The position numbers were made by a program, and so were the translations under genes. Positions 18,201 to 25,448 of a DNA stretch of 58,252 nucleotides are shown one piece after another. The DNA is taken from contig CAMASH010000010.1 of the NCBI GenBank assembly GCA_945860745.1, positions 1 to 58,252 of the forward strand. Reading direction: 5' to 3'. Source of the stretch: Chthoniobacter flavus. Its GTDB lineage: Bacteria; Verrucomicrobiota; Verrucomicrobiia; Chthoniobacterales; Terrimicrobiaceae. Every line of letters starts with the position of its first letter. Within the stretch, counting starts at the first letter, position 1. The notes below the pieces were generated by a model, which was not told where the DNA came from, ran no database searches, and saw only the letters and a program-made list of their open reading frames with translations.

Positions 18201-20658
18201 TTTCCTCGACAGCATGTCGGCCTACGCGCGGCAGTTTGTGGATCAGCTCGAAAAGCCCGACGTCGATTCCATTGAAGGCCTGCCCCCCAGCGTCGCGATC
18301 GAACAGCGCGTCACCCGCGGCGGCGGCAAATCGACCGTGGCCACCGTCACCGAGATCTACCATTTCCTCCGCCTCCTCTTTTCCAAACTCGGCACCCAGC
18401 ACTGCCCCGACTGCCACGTCCCGGTCGAAAAACAGACCCTCTCTGCCATCACCACCACCGTGCAGGACCTTGCCGCGCACGGAAAAATCCAGGTCTTCGC
18501 CCCGCTGATCAAGGCCAAGAAAGGTTTCCACACCAAGGTGGCTCAATGGGCCGCCAAGCAGGGCATTGAGTTTCTCCTCGTGGACGGCGAACTCGAGCCC
18601 ACCGCCCGCTTTACCAAACTCGAACGCTTCAAGGAACACACCATCGACGCCCTCGTCGGCGAGGTTCTCCCCGGCGAAACGGCCAACACCCCCGATCTGG
18701 TCAAGCGCGCCATGCGCATCGGCAAAGGCACCGCCCGCGTTCTCGACGGCAAGGGCGGCTCCCACACCCTCAGTTCCGAAATGAACTGTCCGAGCTGCGC
18801 GCGCGCCTTCGAACCGCTCGACCCGCGCCTGTTTTCCTTCAACTCCCCCCACGGCTGGTGCACCCATTGCCGCGGTTTCGGCGAAGTCTGGACCGATTAC
18901 TCCACCAAGGAATTCGAGAGCGTCATCGAGGCCGAACTCGCCCAGGAGCGCAGCCACGAGCAACTCGCAGAGAAGGAAGCCCGCCCCTGCCCCATCTGCC
19001 AGGGCGCGCGCCTCAACGACACCGCCCGCAACGTCTTCCTCCAGGGCCAGACCATCACCGGTTTCACCCACGCCCCCGCCGAGGAGGCCCTCGCCCTCGT
19101 GGACAAATTCCACTTCACCGGCACCGCCTCCGAGATCGCCACCGACGTCCTTTCCGAAATCTCTCAAAGACTGCGTTTCCTCAGCCAGGTCGGGCTGAAC
19201 TACCTCAACCTCGACCGCACCGCCAACACCCTCAGCGGCGGCGAATCCCAGCGCATCCGCCTCGCCGCCCAGCTCGGCTCCAACCTCCGCGGCGTTCTCT
19301 ACGTCCTCGACGAACCCACCATCGGCCTCCACGCCCGCGACAACGCCCGCCTGCTCGACGCCCTCGCCCTCCTCGCCAATCACGGCAACACTCTCGTCAT
19401 TGTCGAACATGACGAGGAAACCATGCGCCGCGCCGATCACGTCATCGATCTCGGCCCGCAAGCCGGCAGCCGCGGCGGAGAAATCATCGCCTCCGGCACG
19501 TTGGACGACATCCTCGCCAACGAACGCTCCCTCACCGGCCGCTGCCTCAAGACCCCCATGCCGCACCCCTCGCGCGGCACCCGCCGCCGCCTCGACGACG
19601 TCCCCGGCTGGATCGAACTCAGCGGAGCCAACCGCCACAACCTCAAGGACGCCGACGTGCGCATCCCCATCCAGCGCCTCAGCGTCATCTCCGGCATCTC
19701 CGGCTCCGGCAAGAGCACCCTCGTGCGCGGCGTGCTCCTGCCCGCCGTGAGGGAATCCCTCACCCACAAGAAAGGCCGGCGGATTGATGCCAATGCCGGC
19801 TACCGCACCCTCACCGGCACCGACCCCATCGGCGCCGTCCTGGAGGTGGACCAATCCCCCATCGGCAAAACCTCCCGTTCCACCCCCGCCACCTACATCA
19901 AGGTTTTTGACGAGATCCGCGCCCTCTACGCCAATCTCCCCTCCGCCCGCATGCGCGGCTACACCGCCAGCCGGTTCTCCTTCAACAACGAAGGCGGACG
20001 CTGCGAATCCTGCATGGGTCAGGGCGTGATCAAGCTCGAGATGACCTTCCTCCCCGCCTCCTACATGCCGTGTCAGGAATGCGCCGGACGCCGTTACAAC
20101 TCCGCCACCCTCGAGATCGAATACAACGGCAAATCCATCGGCGATGTGATGGACATGACCGTCGAACAATCCGCCGCCTTCTTCGCCGCCCACCCGAAAA
20201 TCAAACGCGCCCTCAGCCTCCTCAACGAAACCGGTCTCGGCTACCTCAAGCTTGGCCAGCCCAGCCCGACGTTAAGCGGCGGCGAAGCCCAGCGCATCAA
20301 ACTCGTCACCCAGCTCACCCGCCGCTCCACCTCCGCCGCCGAGGAGATCAAGACCACCCGCCGCGGCAAATCCACCCTTTACGTCCTGGAGGAACCCACC
20401 ATCGGCCTCCACGCCCACGACGTCGCCCAACTCATCCAGGTCCTCCATCGCCTCGTGGACGAAGGCGGCACCGTCGTCGTCATCGAACACCACATGGACG
20501 TCATCGCCGAGGCCGACTATCTCGTGGACATCGGACCCGAAGCCGGCAGCCAAGGCGGCGAAGTCGTCGCCGAAGGCACTCCCGAGCACGTCGCAAAATC
20601 CAAGACCAGCCGCACCGCGCCGTTCCTGCGGGAGACGCTGGCGAACAAGCCGGGGTGA
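15202..20658 (+). CDS. uvrA: Tandem (double-length) excinuclease ABC subunit A
   Basis: It is the DNA-damage recognition ATPase of nucleotide-excision repair and loads UvrB. The 1818-residue chain consists of two complete UvrA units in one polypeptide (about 1-935 and 950-1818), hence four ABC ATPase modules. The Walker A sites are GPSGSGKSS, GVSGSGKSS, GLSGSGKST and GISGSGKST. The signatures are LSGGEIERV, LSGGESQRLKL, LSGGESQRIRL and LSGGEAQRIKL. The Walker B sites are VMDEPSVGLH, IFDEPTTGLH, VLDEPTIGLH and VLEEPTIGLH, the last with Glu in place of the usual Asp. CxxC zinc modules recur in each half. Double-length UvrA is known from Chlamydiae and some other phyla. Two short A-rich repeats are read in frame (15904-15928, 18013-18048). 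The start is GTG 15202; a TAAACT hexamer ends 5 nt before it. Confidence 0.96.
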   Translation: MPSFIRVRGARQNNLQGIDLDLPLGQFIVVTGPSGSGKSSLAFDTLYAEGQRRYVETFSPYTRQFLERMDKPKADLIEGIPPAIAIEQANSVKTTRSTVGTITEINDYLKLFFPRAAHAFCPSCEREIRTESAHSLIEHILAEMEGEQVFITFGIPVPAKTKAVDFFDFLRQQGYLRVLLNGEAVRTDEAPKNVRLPAVVPVLQDRIEVSAKNRSRLAEAVESALRFGSGKITIENPKSKIQHPFSSGWHCAHCDLDIRPPSPGLFSFNNPLGACPDCKGFGRIVGLDWNRVMPDRSLSLAAGVVKPFQAAQSKGCQRDLLRAAALREVDVHEAFEDLPKADQDWVMNGERGADVSGEDLDNGVWYGVKGFFRWLESKTYKMHIRVLLSRYRNYQPCPKCHGGRFQPETLNYRLQPAHKTLPEIAATPARDLRAILEATEIPQDDPSSVLLRDQIVSRLHYLNEVGLGYLTLDRPTRSLSGGEIERVNLTTCLGASLVNTLFVMDEPSVGLHPRDTAQLVRVMHALRDKGNTLVVVEHEEAIIRAADYLVDIGPGRGNTGGKLMFAGPLGELTKSGSLTADYLSGKKSIPVPAQRRKPKQFVKLNGIRHHNMRNINAEIPLGVFCCVTGVSGSGKSSLIHDVLYRNLFGEVTDDHDAPGVCRSITGDEEVGEIIMVDQSPLARSPRSTPAVYIGVYDAVRELFGTQPASLTAGLSPSSFSFNAGDGRCERCAGLGYEKVEMQFLSDLYLRCPECEGRRFRPHILAIKVREKSIHDVLEMTTEEAIAFFKGTARIISSLQLLVDVGLGYLRLGQPVNALSGGESQRLKLAGHLTEKREDGALLIFDEPTTGLHFDDIAQLLKVFQRLVKEGNSLIVIEHNLEVIKCADWVVDMGPEAGDQGGEVVAAGTPETVAKCAQSLTGQFLAKILGGARALAPVENPKSQIEIPKSTAIRVVGAREHNLKNLTVEIPREKIVVVTGLSGSGKSTLAFDVLFAEGQRRFLDSMSAYARQFVDQLEKPDVDSIEGLPPSVAIEQRVTRGGGKSTVATVTEIYHFLRLLFSKLGTQHCPDCHVPVEKQTLSAITTTVQDLAAHGKIQVFAPLIKAKKGFHTKVAQWAAKQGIEFLLVDGELEPTARFTKLERFKEHTIDALVGEVLPGETANTPDLVKRAMRIGKGTARVLDGKGGSHTLSSEMNCPSCARAFEPLDPRLFSFNSPHGWCTHCRGFGEVWTDYSTKEFESVIEAELAQERSHEQLAEKEARPCPICQGARLNDTARNVFLQGQTITGFTHAPAEEALALVDKFHFTGTASEIATDVLSEISQRLRFLSQVGLNYLNLDRTANTLSGGESQRIRLAAQLGSNLRGVLYVLDEPTIGLHARDNARLLDALALLANHGNTLVIVEHDEETMRRADHVIDLGPQAGSRGGEIIASGTLDDILANERSLTGRCLKTPMPHPSRGTRRRLDDVPGWIELSGANRHNLKDADVRIPIQRLSVISGISGSGKSTLVRGVLLPAVRESLTHKKGRRIDANAGYRTLTGTDPIGAVLEVDQSPIGKTSRSTPATYIKVFDEIRALYANLPSARMRGYTASRFSFNNEGGRCESCMGQGVIKLEMTFLPASYMPCQECAGRRYNSATLEIEYNGKSIGDVMDMTVEQSAAFFAAHPKIKRALSLLNETGLGYLKLGQPSPTLSGGEAQRIKLVTQLTRRSTSAAEEIKTTRRGKSTLYVLEEPTIGLHAHDVAQLIQVLHRLVDEGGTVVVIEHHMDVIAEADYLVDIGPEAGSQGGEVVAEGTPEHVAKSKTSRTAPFLRETLANKPG
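15904..15928 (+). repeat. In-frame A-rich repeat inside uvrA, copy 1
   Basis: The stretch beginning GAGAATCCCAAATCGAAAAT is read in frame as ENPKSKIQ at about residues 235-242, in a linker-like part of the first UvrA unit. It is unusually AT-rich for this gene and matches the repeat at 18013. Confidence 0.6.
18013..18048 (+). repeat. In-frame A-rich repeat inside uvrA, copy 2
   Basis: The stretch starts GAGAATCCAAAATCCCAAAT and reads in frame as ENPKSQIEIPKS at about residues 938-949. This is the junction between the two UvrA units. It contains repeated AATCC(A)AAA(T)C units like copy 1. Confidence 0.6.
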
Positions 20659-20787
20659 TGGTTTGAAGTCACGGCACTCCGTGGCCGTGCGCCTCAACGG
20701 AGCGAGGCGACTACAAAAGATGCGTATCACGCGTTCCCAGTTTCGTCAGAGAAAGCCGGCACCCGCCGGCGCGGTTATCTTCGAGAA

Positions 20788-20972
20788 TAAGGAGCTGTAA
20801 ATAAATAAAGGCGGCAAGATGGCGCAGGAGTTTTGGCCTCTGGCCAGGCGCGACGAAGGAGCAGAGCCCAAGCCCTCTGTGACTGAGACTCGACGAAGGA
20901 GAGAGCCAGGGTGCACGGGGGATAACCAACGCCGCCAGAGGCCCAAAGAACAAGCGCGGTTGCTCCCTTGAT
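20788..20972 (+). repeat. 185-bp repeat, copy 1
   Basis: It is about 94% identical, without gaps (11 differences over 185 positions), to the reverse complement of 34964-35148. Its ends are imperfect inverted repeats (TAAGGAGC at the left, GCTCCCTTGAT at the right). GGCCTCTGGC (20835-20844) pairs with GCCAGAGGCC (20934-20943). Between them CGACGAAGGAG occurs twice, 40 bp apart (20851 and 20891). Short frames through it are by-products. It could be a MITE-like element or a structured RNA. Confidence 0.85.
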
Positions 20973-20988
20973 TTATTTCCAGCGACTC

Positions 20989-21092
20989 ATACCATCTCTG
21001 CCAAATAAATGGACTCAGAACATCGGCAGGATGCCGATGCCACGTGGCATTGGCTTCCAGCCAATGATCCAAACAAATCAAAGAGATGGTAT
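20989..21092. repeat. Palindrome-rich 104-bp unit with 11-bp terminal inverted repeats
   Basis: ATACCATCTCT (20989-20999) is the exact inverse of AGAGATGGTAT (21082-21092). Between them lie three palindromes: CATCGGCA/TGCCGATG (21021-21028/21032-21039), the perfect ATGCCACGTGGCAT (21037-21050), and CATTGGC/GCCAATG (21048-21054/21060-21066). It lies 16 bp from the 185-bp repeat. The rest of the 584-bp uvrA-21243 spacer shows nothing recognisable. Confidence 0.65.
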
Positions 21093-21242
21093 CAGTTGCC
21101 GTAAGGGAGGCAAACAAACCGGAAATGTCTCCTGTCGAGGAAGCGAGAACACTATAAACAGAAGGCACATCCTGGGCGTGAACCTCTTGGTGATCGTGGA
21201 AATAACCGGCCCTCGGTCGTCCGGGCCTCAAACTGGCCTTCT

Positions 21243-21680
21243 ATGAAAACTCCCCTCGTTCTCGCCGTTGCCCTCGGAGCTCTTCTTGCCGGCCCGGTCT
21301 CAGCGGCTGAGGCAATCCCTGATCTCAAGGGAAAATGGGTCTCAGAATATCCGGCCCATTTCCATCTCGGCACGGGCAGCGCGAAGCAGACCTTCATCAT
21401 CGAATCGCAGAAGGGGGAGGGTTTCCGCGGGGTGAGGGAGTGGACTCGCACGGAATTCATCCCGGCGGAGAAGGATGGTCCGGTGCCGGCGAAGACCACC
21501 GAGAAGGTGGCCTTCGCGGGTGTGGTCGGGTTCGATGGCAAGACGCTGCATTTCGCGAGTCAAGGCGATCCCACGCATATCACGGCGGAACTGATCAGCG
21601 CGGAAGAGATGCCGGTGGTCTTCGTGAAGCCGGGTGATCCGGCGGTGGCTTTTCGCGCGATCTTCAAGCGGGTCAAGTAG
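21243..21680 (+). CDS. Small secreted protein of unknown function
   Basis: The 145-residue protein has a clear signal peptide (MKTPLVLAVALGALLAGPVSA, likely cleavage before AEAIPD). The mature part is a short beta-rich domain starting DLKGKWVSEYP and ending AFRAIFKRVK, with a lipocalin-like pattern (K-G-x-W near the start, alternating strands). No family was recognised. Expected location is the periplasm. It is preceded by repeat DNA and faces the DUF2442 gene convergently, with 30 nt between. Confidence 0.7.
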   Translation: MKTPLVLAVALGALLAGPVSAAEAIPDLKGKWVSEYPAHFHLGTGSAKQTFIIESQKGEGFRGVREWTRTEFIPAEKDGPVPAKTTEKVAFAGVVGFDGKTLHFASQGDPTHITAELISAEEMPVVFVKPGDPAVAFRAIFKRVK

Positions 21681-21710
21681 TCGTGGCGCAAACTCGCGCC
21701 TCGTCCTGGC

Positions 21711-22001
21711 TCAGGGGCTTTCCTGCAACGAAATCACATGTCCCGCCTCGCAATAAGCGCGCAGGGACTCGGGGCTGAGATCCACATCTCCCGGCCAGAC
21801 GACCGTGCCGTATTCCACGCGAACCTCGCTGAAAATTTGCGGATCAGAAAGCGGGGTGAACACGCCGCCCCGCTGGAGGATGGGTGAGACGTCCACTTCG
21901 CCCGTGAAGCCGTCCGCGAACCAGAGCTTGAGGTAAAAAGGCCGGGGCACCTCGGCTTTGACGATGGTCTGAGGATAGGCGATAGCGGGCATGATTTTCA
22001 T
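21711..22001 (-). CDS. DUF2442 family protein
   Basis: The 96-residue protein matches the DUF2442 pattern: PRPFYLKLWFADGFTGEVDV, then PLSDPQIFSEVRVEYGTVVW, then VDLSPESLRAY. DUF2442 proteins commonly follow DUF4160 proteins and the pair behaves like a toxin-antitoxin-type cassette, but the activity is uncharacterised. I set the start at the ATG ending at 22001 because it overlaps the DUF4160 stop by 4 bp (ATGA). The frame is open further upstream, but only into out-of-family sequence. Confidence 0.85.
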   Translation of the reverse strand: MKIMPAIAYPQTIVKAEVPRPFYLKLWFADGFTGEVDVSPILQRGGVFTPLSDPQIFSEVRVEYGTVVWPGDVDLSPESLRAYCEAGHVISLQESP

Positions 22002-22258
22002 TCCAGCGGCAGGATTTTTCCCGGGGGTTCGGCGCGTTCGGCGCGGGCATAAGCTTCGCGCAATTCCTGCTGGTGCAGCAAAAGCCATTCCATCACAAGG
22101 GCGGCGGCCTTGCCGGGCAAGGAACCGGCGATGATGCCGGGAGGGTCAATGCGAAACTTGGCCTTGTGCTCCCCATATTCGGCATGGAAATGCGGCTCCC
22201 CATGATCGTCGAAATACATGGTGATGCGGATTCCGTAAAACCGGCTTACTTCTGGCAC
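21998..22258 (-). CDS. DUF4160 family protein
   Basis: The 86-residue protein has the complete DUF4160 signature: a start like MPEVSRFYGIRITMYFDDH, then EPHFHAEYGEHKA, a short strand, and a C-terminal helix with WLLLHQQEL. It is the first gene of a two-gene unit with DUF2442, translationally coupled by an ATGA overlap. Proposed function is limited to association with toxin-antitoxin-like loci. The spacer upstream (22259-22466) holds no recognisable gene. Confidence 0.88.
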   Translation of the reverse strand: MPEVSRFYGIRITMYFDDHGEPHFHAEYGEHKAKFRIDPPGIIAGSLPGKAAALVMEWLLLHQQELREAYARAERAEPPGKILPLE

Positions 22259-22466
22259 ACTTTCACGCTAACCGGAGGAGGGGAGAGTGTCAAAACCGGC
22301 CGAGACCCCTCTCTGGCCATCGGGCACCGCCTGCAGCACATTGCGGCGGCGGACTTTAGGCATCCGGCTCTTTGCCGTCGAAACCCGCCGTAATCCGCTC
22401 CCCTGGCCGGGTCAATTGGCACGATCATCGGTGGCCACCGTCTCACGACGGCGGCTACGCATCGAT

Positions 22467-23114
22467 TCACCGGTAGCTATCCACCAGCGCGAGAAATTGT
22501 TTCCACTTCACCCCGCGCCGCCAGCCGTCGGGGCTGTTGGAATCGCGGTTGAGCAGGATCTTCGGACAGGGTTTGCCAAAGGGAAAATCCGGGCGCGGCC
22601 AGTGCCGGTGCGGCACGATGTTCTTGGTGGGAATGTTAAAGCGGTCGGCCAGGGCGGCGGCGAGGCGGGCCCCGCGGTCGATGGCGGCGGCTTGTTGGGG
22701 GGCGCTGCGGAATTCGCAAATCTCGATGGCGATGCTGGTGCGGTCGCCTTTTCGGCCGAAGTCCGCATGGTCGCCCTGTTCGGTGGCGAGCAGGTGCTGG
22801 ACGATCTCGCGGTCGTCCACCGTGAAATGCCAGGTGACCCAGCCGCTGCGGCCGCGCTTGCCACTGCGTTTGCCTTTATTGGAAAGATAAAGCGCATGAC
22901 GGGCGGCGGTGGAATCGGGGTTCTCCGTGGCGTGAATGGTGATGTAGGTCGGCATCATGGTGCGCTTGGTCAGACGGCCATGGACACCCGGCGGCAGGAG
23001 GGTCTTGCGGATGGCGGGCGGCTCGGCAGCGAAGGAGGCGGACGCGAGCCCGGCCAGGAAGACGGCAAGGGCGGCGATTTTTGCGAAGGATCTTTTCGAC
23101 ATGAAATTCAGCAT
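22467..23114 (-). CDS. N-acetylmuramoyl-L-alanine amidase, exported
   Basis: It is a zinc amidase that cleaves the stem peptide from muramic acid in peptidoglycan, in the periplasm. About 215 residues: a signal peptide (KIAALAVFLAGLASASFAAE) is followed by the amidase_2 fold. Visible motifs are TYITIHATENP (first zinc His), WHFTVDD (active-site region), SIAIEICEF, and PHRHWPRPDFPFGKPCP (second zinc His and the C-terminal conserved turn). The start is either ATG ending at 23114 or at 23102; neither has a clear ribosome binding site. It is divergent from trmL; the spacer is filled by a dispersed repeat. Confidence 0.9.
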   Translation of the reverse strand: MLNFMSKRSFAKIAALAVFLAGLASASFAAEPPAIRKTLLPPGVHGRLTKRTMMPTYITIHATENPDSTAARHALYLSNKGKRSGKRGRSGWVTWHFTVDDREIVQHLLATEQGDHADFGRKGDRTSIAIEICEFRSAPQQAAAIDRGARLAAALADRFNIPTKNIVPHRHWPRPDFPFGKPCPKILLNRDSNSPDGWRRGVKWKQFLALVDSYR

Positions 23115-23122
23115 GCGTTTGG

Positions 23123-23208
23123 ACCACAGATTGCCACAGATAATAAAGAGAGGGAAAGCCCGCGCTCCCATTTCTCTTCGTATCCCCGTCCATCCGTGGC
23201 ATCCGTGG
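23123..23208. repeat. Dispersed 'CCACAGAT / ATCCGTGG' repeat pair
   Basis: ACCACAGATTGCCACAGATA (23123-23142) and the inverse-type arm ending CATCCGTGGCATCCGTGG (to 23208) form imperfect inverted copies. They occupy almost the whole 115-bp gap between the amidase and trmL starts. Related arms occur at 34927 and 39006. Confidence 0.65.
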
Positions 23209-23229
23209 GGGAAGTCCCCTTCTTTTCCC

Positions 23230-23676
23230 GTGCTGCATGTCGTCCTAGTCGAACCCGAAATTCCTCCCAACACCGGCAACATCGCGCGGTTGTGCCTGGC
23301 GGCGGGGGCGCGGCTGCATCTGGTCGAGCCGCTCGGGTTTTCGCTCGATGAAAAATCGCTGCGGCGGGCCGGGATGGATTACTGGGAACAATGCGACGTC
23401 AAGGTCTGGCCGTCTTTCGCCGCTCTCCAGGCGCAGAATGACGATGCGCGGTTTTTCTTTCTCACCACCAAGACGACGCGGCCCTATTGGGGGCAGAGTT
23501 TTGCCGATGGGGATTACTTGGTTTTCGGACGCGAGACGAAGGGGCTGCCGGAGAGCCTCCTCAGGGAGAACGCGGATCGCTGCCTCACCATTCCCATGCA
23601 GCCGAATGCGCGCAGCCTCAACCTCGCGACATCGGCGGGCATCGTGCTCTACGAGGCGCTCAGGCAGATCCGGTAG
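23230..23676 (+). CDS. trmL: tRNA (cytidine(34)-2'-O)-methyltransferase TrmL
   Basis: This SPOUT-class enzyme 2'-O-methylates the wobble base of tRNA-Leu species. Its 148 residues are the normal single-domain length. Motifs are LVEPEIPPNTGNIARLC at the N-terminus, LVEPLGF, GMDYWE, and the C-terminal trefoil-knot SAM site LVFGRETKGLPESLL ... IPMQPNARSLNLATSAGIV. The start is GTG 23230, the only start codon in frame just before the first beta-strand. There is no Shine-Dalgarno sequence. It is convergent with uvrC, 9 nt apart. Confidence 0.94.
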   Translation: MLHVVLVEPEIPPNTGNIARLCLAAGARLHLVEPLGFSLDEKSLRRAGMDYWEQCDVKVWPSFAALQAQNDDARFFFLTTKTTRPYWGQSFADGDYLVFGRETKGLPESLLRENADRCLTIPMQPNARSLNLATSAGIVLYEALRQIR

Positions 23677-23685
23677 ATCGGACGG

Positions 23686-25266
23686 TCAAGCGCCCGTCCG
23701 GCGGGTGAGGTATTCCGCAATCTGCTCACCCAGCCGCGGGCCGATGCCGGCGACAGCGGCGAGTTTTTCCGGCGGGACTTTGCGCATGCGATCGACAGAG
23801 CCGAATTCGGACAGCAGGGCTTTTTTGCGGGACTCGCTCACGCCGGGGATGTCGTCGAGCACGCTTTCGCTCATGCGTTTTTTCAGCAGAAGACTGTGGT
23901 AGCCGTTGGCGAAACGGTGGGCTTCGTCGCGGATGCGCTGGAGGAGTTTCAAGGCCCCGCTGTCCTCGGGCAGACGGAGGGGAAGCGGGCGGCCGGGCCG
24001 GTAGATTTCCTCGAATTCCTTGGCCAGTCCGATAATGGCGGCGTCGTAAAGCCCGAGGCGCTGGAGTTCCTTGCAGGCGCTGGAGAGCTGACCTTTGCCA
24101 CCGTCCACGATGATCAAATCCGGTAGGGCGGATTGTCCCAATCCGCCGTCATCGGCGCGCAAGGGACTGCGCGCCCTACCCAGAAGTTCGAGGGGATTCT
24201 CCTGGCTGAATTCGGCGTCTTCCGGCGCGGCCTCGCGCAGAAGGCGGCTGTAGCGGCGGCGCACGACCTCGGCCATGCTGGCGAAATCATTCTGTCCGGG
24301 CGTGCCGGTGATGCGATAGCGGCGGTAGTTGGCGCGGTCGGGCACCCCGTCCTTGAAACGCACCATGCTGGCGACGATATGGGTGTTGGAAATATTCGAG
24401 ATATCGAAGCACTCCATCACGGCCGGCGGGCGGTGGAGTTGCAGGGCGTCGGCCAGCGCGGCCAGGTCGTCCCGGGGATTGAGGGCCGGGGGCAGCACCT
24501 TGCGGGTGAACCGCGTCATGGGCTTGGTCGTTTTTTTGAGATCGTCGAGCAGGTTGCGGAGCTGGGCGGCCCGCTCGAAATCGAGGCGTTCGGCGGCGCT
24601 TTTCATCTGGGTTTCGACTTGCTCGATCATGTGACTGGCCTCGCCGTCAAGAAGCTCGCAGGCCTCCCCGACCCGGCGCAGGTAGTCCTCACGGGTGATC
24701 CGGGCGATGCAGGGCGCGGAGCAGTTCTTTATGACGTCGTCCATGCAGTGCTTGTAGTCGCGCTCGCCGGGTTCGGGCGGACGGCAGGAGCGGATGCCGA
24801 ATTTTTTGCGGACGGCGTTGAGGGTGGAACGCAGCGCGCCGCTGTGGGCGAAGGGACCGAAGTAGCGCGCGCCGTCCTCCTTGCGCAGACGGGTCAGTTG
24901 GAAGCGCGGCCAGGGCTCGTTCAGGTTCACCCGCACCAGAAGGAAGCGTTTGTCGTCGCGGAAACTGACGTTGTATTTCGGGCGGAATTCCTTGATCAAC
25001 CGTCCCTCGTAGAGCACCGCCTCGGCATCGCTCTTCACCAGATGCCACTCATATTCCCAGATACTATCAATCAAGGCGCGGGTTTTCCGGTCGGCCTGGT
25101 GGACCCGTGAGGGGGTGAAATAACTGGCCAGCCGTTTGCGCAGATCGCGCGCCTTGCCTACGTAAATAACCCGCTTGAACCGGTCCCGCATGACGTAAAC
25201 GCCCGGCTGGTGCGGGACGTCGCGCAGGCGGGCCTGATGATCAAGGGGCATCCCGGACCATAGCAC
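23686..25266 (-). CDS. uvrC: Excinuclease ABC subunit C (shortened form)
   Basis: UvrC makes the dual incisions in nucleotide-excision repair. The GIY-YIG domain (QPGVYVMRD, VIYVGKARDLRKRL, EGRLIKEFRPKYN) is followed by a UVR coiled coil (AAERLDFERAAQLRNLL). Next comes the RNase H-like nuclease domain (VMECFDISN, LIIVDGGKGQL, RDEAHRFAN), then tandem HhH motifs (DDIPGVSESRKKALL, VAGIGPRLGEQIAEYL). At 526 residues it is about 80 shorter than E. coli UvrC; roughly 120 residues normally found between the UVR and nuclease domains are absent. A palindromic repeat is read in frame at 24122-24180. The GTG start is 8 nt after a GATAAT hexamer; ATG at 25251 is the alternative. Confidence 0.95.
   Translation of the reverse strand: MLWSGMPLDHQARLRDVPHQPGVYVMRDRFKRVIYVGKARDLRKRLASYFTPSRVHQADRKTRALIDSIWEYEWHLVKSDAEAVLYEGRLIKEFRPKYNVSFRDDKRFLLVRVNLNEPWPRFQLTRLRKEDGARYFGPFAHSGALRSTLNAVRKKFGIRSCRPPEPGERDYKHCMDDVIKNCSAPCIARITREDYLRRVGEACELLDGEASHMIEQVETQMKSAAERLDFERAAQLRNLLDDLKKTTKPMTRFTRKVLPPALNPRDDLAALADALQLHRPPAVMECFDISNISNTHIVASMVRFKDGVPDRANYRRYRITGTPGQNDFASMAEVVRRRYSRLLREAAPEDAEFSQENPLELLGRARSPLRADDGGLGQSALPDLIIVDGGKGQLSSACKELQRLGLYDAAIIGLAKEFEEIYRPGRPLPLRLPEDSGALKLLQRIRDEAHRFANGYHSLLLKKRMSESVLDDIPGVSESRKKALLSEFGSVDRMRKVPPEKLAAVAGIGPRLGEQIAEYLTRRTGA
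24122..24180. repeat. Cruciform-type palindrome inserted in frame in uvrC
   Basis: An outer stem GGTAG/CTACC (24122-24126/24176-24180) encloses two hairpins. These are GGCGGATT/AATCCGCC (24127-24134/24140-24147) and GGCGCGCA/TGCGCGCC (24154-24161/24168-24175). It encodes about 20 residues, including GRARSPLRADDGGLGQSAL, just before the conserved LIIVDGG strand, where other UvrC proteins have none. Confidence 0.75.
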
Positions 25267-25412
25267 ACCGGGAAATTATCTACGACGGGGAAAACAGACT
25301 TCCCGCCAAGCCAGACATTTGCTCGCGATGTCCCGGCGATGGACGGGACGGGCTTTTCAGGCCGGGCCAGCCGAACCGTTTCCGATCTGCACAGCTCCCG
25401 GCCGCGGTGCCC

Positions 25413-25441
25413 TTGACCTCGCGAGCGGGATTCCGTAATCC
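25413..25441 (+). promoter_or_regulatory. Promoter of the ThDP enzyme gene (leaderless type)
   Basis: TTGACC (25413-25418) and TAATCC (25436-25441) are separated by exactly 17 bp. The -10 ends 7 nt before ATG 25449, so transcription should begin at or next to the start codon. No Shine-Dalgarno sequence is present. Confidence 0.5.
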
Positions 25442-25448
25442 CATAGCC

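Noticed and set aside
16633-20193. A minus-strand frame of about 1186 codons antisense to uvrA
   Set aside because: Gly/Ala/Val/Glu-rich with no domain or motif; a by-product of codon bias in the tandem UvrA gene.
20711-20953. Similar peptides encoded within both copies of the 185-bp repeat (also 34983-35150)
   Set aside because: The similarity follows from the repeat DNA. The frames are in opposite contexts without ribosome sites, and substitutions do not favour synonymous changes.
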